This document shows positions 25,232-33,750 of a stretch of 64,000 nt of DNA, in pieces. A program made the position numbers and the translations under genes. Source of the DNA: Gonium pectorale (Eukaryota > Chlorophyta > Chlorophyceae > Chlamydomonadales > Volvocaceae); assembly GCA_001584585.1 (NCBI GenBank), contig LSYV01000002.1, forward strand, positions 5,593,547 through 5,657,546. Direction: 5' to 3'. Positions within the stretch are counted from its first letter, which is position 1, and the number at the start of each line of letters is the position of its first letter. The notes beneath the pieces are model-generated. The model worked only from the letters and a program-made list of their open reading frames with translations. It did no database searches and had not been told where the DNA came from.

Positions 25232-27277
25232 CTACGGGTCCGGCAGCTGCACGGGCTCGAGGTCCCACAGTCGCCCCAATCTTGCGCCACCGGCTGCCCG
25301 CTCCACCGCCTCCAGCGCCTTGGTCAGCACCTGCGCGCGTACGCGGCCAAGGAAGGTGTCTTTCGGTGGAAACATTACAAGCGGAGAGACGAGAAGGGCG
25401 CGGGCGCATGCATGGCTTGGACGTCGAGACGGTCGCAGACCCTCCGGCAGCATCCTCACTGACACTTGAACCCAGGGTCAGCCAGCCTGGGCGACCCGCA
25501 CCAGACGGGCGCGCTGGTGAGCACCAGATAGGCGCCCTTGTTGATCTCGCGGTGCGACAGTGCGGCTTCGGAGCATGTACGACGCAAGTGCTGTATGACA
25601 ACCCCTTCCTAATGACCTGCTGATACAGTATTCCAGGGCATGCGCCAGCACAGCGTACGGCGCCCCGCGGCGCGCCCCTCCCGCGCCCGCACCTCAGCGT
25701 GCAGCTGCTCCACGGGCTCCCCCGCGTCCAGGCGCGTCCAGCCGGGGTCGCGCATGCGGGCGTACTCCCGGGAGACCTGCAGTGCGCGGCGCCGTGGGGT
25801 GCCCGAGGCCGCTCAGGCTGCGGGGCACCTTGTACGCGCCCACGGGGCAGCCTCACCAGTAAGGTGAGGGCCACCGGCGAGAAGAATTAAGGGGGAAAGA
25901 CCCGCCCAGGAATGATGGATGCGTGCCTATGGGCATGGTCCCTGCCGAAGGGCGTCTGCCGCCCTTGCAGCGGAAAGCTCACCTGGCAACCCGGTGATGG
26001 GGGGTGGCACTACTTCCATCCATCACGCTCTTCCTGCTTCCGTGTTTCCCCTTCCGCTGATGCCGGAGTAGTGCTGCGATCCCGCACACAACCCGGTGAT
26101 GCCGTCCTGCGCCCGGCTCAGAAGGGCACACGGCCTTTGCACTCCTGTGCCCCGACTTTCACCCTTGGCCAGGCCCTGCGGTGCCGGCTGGACCACGGGC
26201 TGCAGGCCCACCCGTACGTGCGGCCAGGCCCCACCTGCTTCTGGAAGTCGAGCTTCTCGTAGCGCTCGCCCCCGTAGCCGCCCCTCGCTGCCGCCGCCTC
26301 GGGCTGTATATCCATGTAGAGCAGCAGGTCGGGTCCGGGTAGGCCCGCCTCCACGGCACGGCAGTAGTCAGCGGTGAGGTGCGGCAGCCCCTTGGCCGCT
26401 GAGTATGCCACACCGCTGTAGCTGTAGCGGTCGACCACCAGCGTGGTGCCGCCGGCTAGCAGCCGCAGCATCTCCGGCCTGGGGCGGGTGCGTGGAGGGT
26501 GCACGATGCAGGAAAGGGCAACGGGGCGAGGCCTTCATCACCATGCAATGGCTAAGATTCAATCGGCGCCCGAGCTGTCTTTGCGGCTCTGAGAGGAGGG
26601 GCGGGCTTACACTGTGCGAGGGAACTGGGCAACTGCCCCTCGCCATGCCCAAGGCTACCTCCCACGAGCGAACATCGCGCAGCCCACTCCGCGTAGCCTC
26701 TGGGCAACTGCCTTGCAGGACTGACCGTTTCTCAAAGCGGTTCGCGGCGAACATCAGGTGCACCGCCGCGTCATCGGCAGCAAATGTGCTCTTGAGGTAC
26801 TTGTCTATGAACTGGCCGGTGAGCGTGGTGCGGTCAGGAAAGCACCAGCGCTGCACGGGAATCTGTGATGCAGGGCCCCGAGTCAGGAAACACGGAGGGG
26901 GCTTCCTGGATGCGGCGTCGTTGCCGGGAGGTGGCCAAGAGGTGCAGTACAAGCGTGCAAAACACGGGTCTGTCTACTGCAGACACGGAGATATGCAGGC
27001 ATCGAGTTGCCGCCCTCACGTTTTTGGCCTCCAGCGCCTCAACGAGCATCTTGCTTTGGGTACTTTTCCCGCACCGGTCGATGCCCTCGAATACGATGAG
27101 CGCACCGCGCGGGGGCCCGTCAGCGCCATGGAGGCCAAGCTCTGCACCTAAGCTCTTCGCCTGGACTGCCCCGGACCGCTTGCTGAAATACCGGGCGCAG
27201 ACCGCATCTCCATGCGGGCGCCAACCCTTCGCACTGTGCGCTACATGGTTTGTCGAGCCCCGCAGTATCGTATGCAT
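25232..27277 (-). CDS. thymidylate kinase (dTMP kinase), copy 1, with N-terminal extension
   Basis: Phosphorylates dTMP to dTDP with ATP for DNA precursor synthesis. Exons 27277-27020, 26862-26726, 26478-26235, 25776-25693 and 25330-25232 give 273 residues. Motifs: P-loop [12 protein letters not shown] (residues 63-74), FPDRTT dTMP-binding segment, ANRFEKR, DRY motif VVDRYSYSG, the lid region [10 protein letters not shown], and LGRLWD at the C-terminus. The arrangement follows eukaryotic TMPK (human DTYMK, plant ZEUS1). The first about 56 residues (Ser/Ala/Arg/His-rich, almost no acidic residues before residue 46 apart from D24) precede the catalytic start and look like an organellar presequence; the neighbouring copy lacks it. 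The exon structure matches copy 2 exactly from exon 2 on (137, 244, 84 and 99 nt), so the pair arose by tandem duplication. Confidence 0.94.
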
Positions 27278-27657
27278 AGATGTTACAATATAGCTTCTTT
27301 GACCGGTGGCCCGATTGCGCTTTGTGCGCTCTTCCGGAACGCCAAGCTCGGCACTAAGACCGCCCTAACGCAACTAGCCTAATTTACTACATAGCTTCGG
27401 TCCTTTAGTTTAGTGCGCGCCATAAGCATCCTGCGACTCCGAAACCTGCTCCGAAACGGCATACATACACACATGCAACGGCGTAGTGCCGTGTGCACCG
27501 GCGAAGTGCAAGGAGGAAATGGGGTGAAATGTCAGCACAGTCCGCGTCGTCCGTGCATCCTGCAATTGCGTTCAGTTATCCCCCGAGGACGTTGTCCCAC
27601 GCCCCGACCCCGCACAGCTCAACAACGAGGCCACCAACTCAGTGTTCAGCCTCGGCC
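27278..27657. other. short spacer between the tandem thymidylate kinase genes
   Basis: 380 bases separate the stop of copy 2 from the ATG of copy 1. The spacer must hold the 3' UTR of copy 2 and the promoter of copy 1. The only TTACA (27293-27297) lies 16 bases upstream of the copy 1 ATG, so the copy 2 transcript may run across the copy 1 promoter. Confidence 0.45.
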
Positions 27658-30600
27658 TTACAACGCCGGCAGCTCCATCGGCTGATAGTCCCACAGCCGG
27701 CCCAGTGGGGCTCCTGCCCGCGCCTTTGCCACAACGGGCCCCGCCACAGCCGCAACCTGTATCCGGCCGCAAGAGGTCCGGGGCAGAGACTGAGTGAGCG
27801 CGAGGTACACCTGGAAAGGTCAAAATTGTCCGACATGGAGGAACACGGGTACATGGGGTCACATGGAGACATCGTTGCTGCAAGGGCCCGTGTACTGCTG
27901 TGCCTTTGCCTGCATGGCCGCCATGGCCCGACCCGCAGCCTGTTTCCCCCTCTCCCGCCCGTCGGCGGACCCTGTCGGCGACTCCCATGGGACCTTCGTT
28001 GTGGGCGAGCGGGACACCGGCTTCCCCGTTAGGCTAGCACCTTCTGCTCCTTTCGCTCTTCGGGTCAGGCAGGCTTTAGCGATCGGGCTTGGGCTTCGGT
28101 CTAGACTGCAGGGATAGCCGGTCCGGGCTTATCCGCCCGTTCAGACCACCGGCCTCGTGGTCCATACATGCGCAGGACCCACAGGGAGGGAGGGCGCTAG
28201 CGCCCAGCTCTCAGCCCTTAGCTCCCAGTTGTTGACCTCGGGAGAGACATGCGCCCCCAGGCTTCGCTACTGAGAATGCCTTCCAATCCCACTACCCCCT
28301 CTCCCGCCAGCCCGCCCACCCACAACTCCTAAAGTCCGTTGTTGATCATCGCGGGATAGCCCGGGAGTCAGCGCCTGTCGTGTTGTGCCAAATGGGACCC
28401 GTCCCCGCCACACCCTTGCCTTGGCATGAATGCCCTCAATGCTCCCGGCCGCGTCAATGACGGACCAGCGCTCGTCGCGCAGAGCCTCAAATGCCTCCAT
28501 GACCTGCAGCGGACGGAGGCGGGTGGGTTGAGGGCGGGGGTGGGGCCCGGGTAGCGCCACAGGACGGATGCACGGCACAACACACACACATGCACTCTGA
28601 CATTCCTCGCTGTGCCCCTCCCCCTCCCTTTTCCGCCGCTCCGCCTGGCGCGGCTTGCTTTCCCGGTGCTGGTAGGTGAGACAACGGTAGTCAGCGGGTC
28701 GGGGGGCTGGGTGGGCGGGGAGCCGGGAGACATGCACCAGCCCGCATGCGACGCACGTTGATTAGACTAAGCACATCCCATCACGGCTTTGCATAGGGTC
28801 ACCCCAGAGAGAATTCTGGGCCGCATCGGGGGCTACGGTGGTGGTCGCCGCCGAACTAACATGCAGGGACATCGCCCCTTCGACTGCCTCGGGAGCTGGG
28901 TCCTACACCGACGCCATCACTTTCGCGCTTACGCTCGTCGTATGCGTTTTCCTTTTCAACACACATGCGCGCACGCACGCACAGGTGCAAGTCGTGGGGG
29001 CGGCCCCCCCCCCCGGTGAGGCGGAGCAGGTCCGCCCGGGCGTCCCATCTCCACCTCTCCGTAAAGCGTGCCACTTGCTTCCCAGGCCGTTCCCCATACG
29101 CGAGCCCTGGTTCGCTTGCTGCGCCCCCCCCCCCGCCGGCTCCGGGGCAACTCGCGGCTCCTCTCCCCACGTTCCGTGCCGCACCACCCACAGCTCTTCC
29201 CACAAGCACACATGTCGCCCCACCAGCCCCCACAGCCGCACATGCACCCAAGCACTTCTCACCCACCCCAGAGGTGTGAAGTCATCACGCCCTCCCCTTT
29301 CCCGCCCCCCCTCCACCCCGCTGACTTTCACTCAAAAACCCACCCCGCCGCACCTTGGCCTGAAACTCCACCTTCTCGTACCGCTCCTGGCCGTACCCCC
29401 CTCGGGCCGCGGTGGCCTCCGGGCTCATGGCCATGTGCAGCACCAGGTCGGCAGCGGGCAGCAGCACCTCGAGCGACCGCAGGTACTCTAGCGGCAGGTG
29501 CGGCAGCCCCTTGGCCGCCGAGTAGGCCACACCGCTGTAGCTGTAGCGGTCGACCACCAGCGTGGTGCCGCCGGCTAGCAGCCGCAGCATCTCTTGCCTG
29601 CAGTGCGTGTGCGAGGGGGGAAAGGCACGGGGTCGAGGAGAGGGCCGTTTGAGGGGAGGTCAAGGGAAGTTTTGGAGGATGGGAGGAGGCCCGGGCGGGT
29701 GGCAGGGCAAGGCAGGCTGGAGGAGGTGGAGTGGAGGGTCGTGGGCTGCGAGTTGAGGACTGTGGCATGCCGGGCCTACCGCGATGACGCGCCAAGGGGA
29801 ACTGATAAGCACCCAACGGCACGTGGGGGAGTGAGCCGCGCCGGCATGCTGTCTCGCTGGCCGTCACGCATCCAGCCCCAGTGCCTCCCTTTCAACGCCC
29901 GGGTCTCCGGGTGCGGGTGACGGGGGCGAAAGGGTCCATGAAGGGCCGGAACGTTGAGTGCCGGCGCTGTTCACAACTGGCGCCCCCAGGCTGCCGGCGT
30001 GCCTGAGGCTTTGGACTTCGCGGTCGGCGGGGTGCCCGCCCCGCCCCGCAGGCCTGCAAACCGCACGCATGCCCCCACCTTCAGCCCCCTGGCGCAGCTC
30101 GCCATCCCTTGGCCTGCCCCCGCACCGCCCTAGCACGCGGCAGTGACCAGCGCCGTGACGTGCACGCATCCAGCCCTACACACCGTCTTGGAGTACCCAA
30201 CCTGTTCTGTTCCGTTTAGCAACGCCGGCGGCCCCACCACCCGGGCCCAGCACCGCGCTGCCCACGCCGCACCGCTTCTCCAGGCGATTTGCCACGAACA
30301 GCATGTGAATGACTGCGTCGTCCATGTGGGTCTCCTCCGCCAGGTAGGCATTGATGGCCTGGCCGATGGAGGTGGAGCGGTCGGGGAAGCGCCACATGCG
30401 GGCGTCAATCTGGTGGGGCGGGCGGAGGGCGGGAAGGGGTAGGTGAGCGGCGCGCTGCTGTGCATGGGCTGCATCATGCCCGCTCCCAGGATGGTCCTCG
30501 TTAGGGAGAGAACCCTGTTCCTCTCCCCGGCGTACCCCCTGGCTCTGGAGACGCTCCACTAGCTTGCTGCATTGGGTAGTCTTCCCGCACCGGTCCCCGC

Positions 30601-30658
30601 CCTCGAACACGATGAGCGCGCCTCGCGGCCGTCCAGAGGAGGGCGCTCCCGCAGTCAT
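27658..30658 (-). CDS. thymidylate kinase (dTMP kinase), copy 2, short form
   Basis: Second dTMP kinase, head-to-tail with copy 1. Exons 30658-30536, 30409-30273, 29597-29354, 28503-28420 and 27756-27658 give about 228 residues. Motifs: P-loop [48 protein letters not shown] and LGRLWDYQP. The ATG at 30658 places the P-loop about 19 residues from the N-terminus, as in cytosolic/nuclear TMPKs; an in-frame GTG upstream (30718) is not used here because ATG fits. Exon 4 ends at AAG followed by GCAAGG, a consensus GC-type donor. It gives the same 84-nt exon as copy 1, while the nearest GT donor would add two residues. Introns are much longer than in copy 1 (about 0.7-0.9 kb). Confidence 0.93.
29526..29593. 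repeat. 68-nt exact match to thymidylate kinase 1 (26407-26474)
   Basis: Within exon 3 of both kinases, 68 consecutive bases are identical, covering [19 protein letters not shown]. The next about 35 bases toward the exon interior differ at only a few positions. The remainder of the exon is strongly diverged even in protein sequence. Confidence 0.95.
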
Positions 30659-31797
30659 CGTCGCTCCTAGAGTGGTGCCGCTCGGGCTGCGTCGAGAGAT
30701 GTTATCGGGTTCGCCCACGGCTGGGCCCGTCGCCGTCCGTCCTCCAATAAACGTCGCAGAGAGCTGATGGTCACTTCGACTGGGGGAGACGATGCGACGT
30801 GTGTATCTTCGTCTGTCAAGTTGTTTGAATCATCGGGCCCCGCGAAGATATACGGCATTTTGAGCCGCCATAAAGCTTCCGGGCTTCCCGAAATGTTCAT
30901 TCTCTTCACTTGAGCAAGATGCAATAACCCCCTGTGGAGCGTGGGACCTCCCTGTCGACGAGAGGACGCGGAGCACGAAGCCTTCGCCTTACAGCGGTGA
31001 GTTCCGGCATCGGTGGGCAGCAGCACTGGGCTTTTGGGCATGGTCCGGTGATGGCAGTAATAATCTTTGAGACCTGAGCCGCCTCGCGCGGCCAATGCTG
31101 ACAACTAGCACTGCTGAGGACCACTTTGCACTGAACTCAGACTATCCTCCGTGCGGGCCGTCTAGTGGCGTTGCACCGCCCCTTACCAACTGAGGATAAT
31201 AAGCGCACTAGTTGCTTCGTTCTGCCGCGCTTTCGGGGCGCGGCGGCAGAGGCGGCTGGCGCACATCGCAACTTGCATGCGTCTCGCACTGGGATGAGGA
31301 TGACGAATCAATCTGTTCCAACGCTTGATCAGATCATGCATGATCGATACAACCAGACGCTGCGTTCTTTCTGACTCTCCCGTGTTATGGCATACCTTTC
31401 TCCCACCCACGTACCACCCCACACGGGTTAAATCGTTGGTCGTGCACCGCTTGTATATGATGCTAAAAATGACGTATCTTAGGACACCTTCAGAGGAATG
31501 GCACAGCCATTTCTATGAGACTGACAACGTCCTGATACAAAGCGGGCTTCATGGCACATTCGCACGTGGTGTTTCGTGGGGGATGTTACAAAACTTTCGT
31601 TCTACTGAGTAGGGGTGGCAAAGCCCCCCTGTGTAGAGACAACTTGGAGACCTGAACTGACACGAAATACCACGTACCCGACATGCACACACACCTGCTC
31701 CAGTTGCCCTCCGGACCTGGTCTTGATTTTGCACCCCCTTCGCCTCCGTCTTTCTGCGCCTGCAGCTTCTAGCTTCGCGCCCGTCGGCCTGATCAAC
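30659..31797. other. divergent intergenic region, no gene recognised
   Basis: About 1.1 kb between the ATG of thymidylate kinase 2 (-) and that of the enoyl-CoA isomerase (+); it should contain both promoters. A 14-bp perfect palindrome GATCATGCATGATC is at 31332-31345. An open frame on the minus strand (30667-31104) has no recognisable domain and no credible splice into the kinase. Confidence 0.45.
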
Positions 31798-32634
31798 ATG
31801 GCGGCTGTACATGCAACCGCTGCCGCCGCCACCCGCTTTATCTCTGTCGACGTGCGACAGGGTGGCATCGCTGTGGTGACCCTCGCCAAGGAGCCAGTTA
31901 ACTCGATGGACCTGGCCGCCTGGCAGCTCCTGGACCAGACCCTGACCCGTCTTGAAGCCGACACCTCCATAAACGCCGTCATCTTCGCATCCGGCCTGAA
32001 GCGCGACGTGTTCTCGGCCGGCAATGACTTGCTCGAGCTCTACGCGCCCAAGACCACGGCTGCGCGGTACGCAGAGTTCTGGATCGCGCAGAATGCCTTT
32101 CTCGTACGGCTCCACCGCTCGCGGCTCGTGACGGTGGCGGCCATTCGCGGCGCGTGCCCTGCTGGGGGTTGCGCCATCTCGCTGTGCAGCGACTTCCGCT
32201 TCATGACTCCGTCGGGGTCGATGGGGTTGAACGAGGTGCAACTGGGCATTCCGGTGCCCAAGTTCTGGGGACTGCTGATGGGGCGGGTGATTGGATCCAA
32301 GGCCGCAGAGGACATGCTGCTGTCTGGGCGCATGGCTTCGGCCGAGGAGGCCAAGCAGCTGGGGCTGGTGGATGGGGTGGTGTCTGCGGAGCAGCTGCTG
32401 CCCACTGCGCTGGCGGCGGCGGAGCGCGCGTGCAAGCAGCCGCCGGCGGCTCGCGCCGCTACTAAGCTGCTGCTACGCGAGGAGTTTTGTCAGGCGTGGG
32501 AGGCGTTTTACCCGTCGGAGCCTGAGTTCGGATGGCGGTTTCTGAGCGACGAACGCACCATTGCGGTGTTGAAGGGGGCGATGGCGCGGCTGTCGTCCAA
32601 GGCCCCGGGGAAGCAACCTGTGGCCAAGCTGTAG
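31798..32634 (+). CDS. delta3,delta2-enoyl-CoA isomerase (ECI1-like), probably peroxisomal
   Basis: Crotonase-fold enzyme that moves cis/trans-3 double bonds to trans-2 during beta-oxidation of unsaturated fatty acids. Intronless, 278 residues, an exception in this intron-rich window. Visible features: VVTLAKEPVNSM near the N-terminus, SAGNDLLEL (73-81), the oxyanion-loop signature CPAGGC (120-125) shared with mammalian ECI1, and GLNEVQLGI (143-151), whose Glu146 corresponds to the ECI1 catalytic base. The frame is open upstream to 31615, but ATG 31798 is the first in-frame ATG and gives the normal length. The C-terminus is AKL, a valid PTS1 tripeptide, so peroxisomal import is inferred; algal beta-oxidation is peroxisomal. 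The N-terminal Ala-rich stretch is weak evidence for any other targeting. TGTAA at 32976-32980. Confidence 0.93.
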   Translation: MAAVHATAAAATRFISVDVRQGGIAVVTLAKEPVNSMDLAAWQLLDQTLTRLEADTSINAVIFASGLKRDVFSAGNDLLELYAPKTTAARYAEFWIAQNAFLVRLHRSRLVTVAAIRGACPAGGCAISLCSDFRFMTPSGSMGLNEVQLGIPVPKFWGLLMGRVIGSKAAEDMLLSGRMASAEEAKQLGLVDGVVSAEQLLPTALAAAERACKQPPAARAATKLLLREEFCQAWEAFYPSEPEFGWRFLSDERTIAVLKGAMARLSSKAPGKQPVAKL

Positions 32635-33750
32635 TCCTCCTCGTGTACCATCATTTACGTGGATTGCTGCTGCGGTTTTCGAGTTTCATCCTGCTGGCAG
32701 CTGTGTACAATTACCATGTGTTTTCCCCAAGTATCTTGGGCTAAGCAGAACACTTGCTTGCATCTTTGCGTCATTATTGCTCTTCCTTGCAGCGGTATGC
32801 TAAACATATTTTTTTTGGCGGGCTGCATGCGGTTAGGGCATGCAAGGCCTGCCCTTCGGTGCGTTGGATTTGTTTAAGTAGGATATTCTGTACAGATGCG
32901 TACTTGTCAAGCTGATGACAGAACACACCCGTATGGACAGTAATTGATGATGTGGAGATTCGCACTCTCTCAGGCTGTAAGCTCTGTCGCATAGTTTGCG
33001 GTACATTACAACGCCTCGAAGGGAAGTCGGGCCCTGTACTTCAGCGGTCCAGGTACATAGGCCCTTGTTCATACATCACAGCACGGAGCCTTGCTAACAC
33101 ACATACACGCTACGCGGTACACCACTCAGATACGCAAAGGGATTTCCTGTGTCACGATCGTTCAGAAAATGGCATGAAGGGCTGTCACTGACAGCATGAA
33201 AGGCTGTCACACGGTCCACCAGATGTATGCCATACCATACGCAATGTCCGCCAAAACAAATCTCCCCTTCCAATACCATGAAAAACGCTCATTCAAATGT
33301 TACATACCGTTCGAGTCTCTATAATCCTCCAAATCTTCCAAACCCATGTCACGAGAGGGTAAAGCCATGCAGCGTCCTCCAATCTTCCGCACGCTACCCA
33401 TGTCACGAGAGGGTAAAGCCATGCAGCGCCTACGTATCCCTCGTCCCTTGTGCACGTGCAGCGGCTTGTGTCGCTGCGTAACCGCATCAGGGACTTGGTT
33501 GTCAGGGACGCTCCAGTTCCTTACGTATGTGCGGCATGTGCCGAGAGAGGAGAGCTGCCAATCCATCCAAGCAATGCAGCCACACGAGCAGCAGCCAACC
33601 AGCAACTGACCTGCCGTGCCCTGACCTCCGCACAACGGTGTGCCTTCGTATCTCAATGGCATCGATGACCGACCCCATGGATAATCCAACGCGTCATTCA
33701 CCCAACCGGGGCTACGATATTGCAACCCGGGACCCGCCTGGGCCAGGAGC
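32635..33750. other. convergent intergenic region with a tandem duplication
   Basis: 3' UTRs of the isomerase (+) and the PhoD-like gene (-). Candidate poly(A) signals: TGTAA 32976-32980 (+) and TTACA 33300-33304 (minus-strand TGTAA). Contains the duplicated unit listed separately. No exon recognised; open frames here come from the repeat. Confidence 0.5.
33343..33428. repeat. tandem duplication with two exact 32-bp copies, 54-bp period
   Basis: The 32-bp sequence beginning CCCATGTCACGAGAGGGTAA occurs at 33343-33374 and 33397-33428. The spacer before each copy (CCTCCAAATCTTCC / CCTCCAATCTTCC) is also similar, so the whole unit was duplicated. It lies in the presumed 3' UTR of the PhoD-like gene. 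Confidence 0.95.

Noticed and set aside
30667..31104. Minus-strand frame upstream of thymidylate kinase 2 as an N-terminal extension
   Set aside because: It stops before and is not in frame with the kinase, and no clear donor/acceptor pair joins them.
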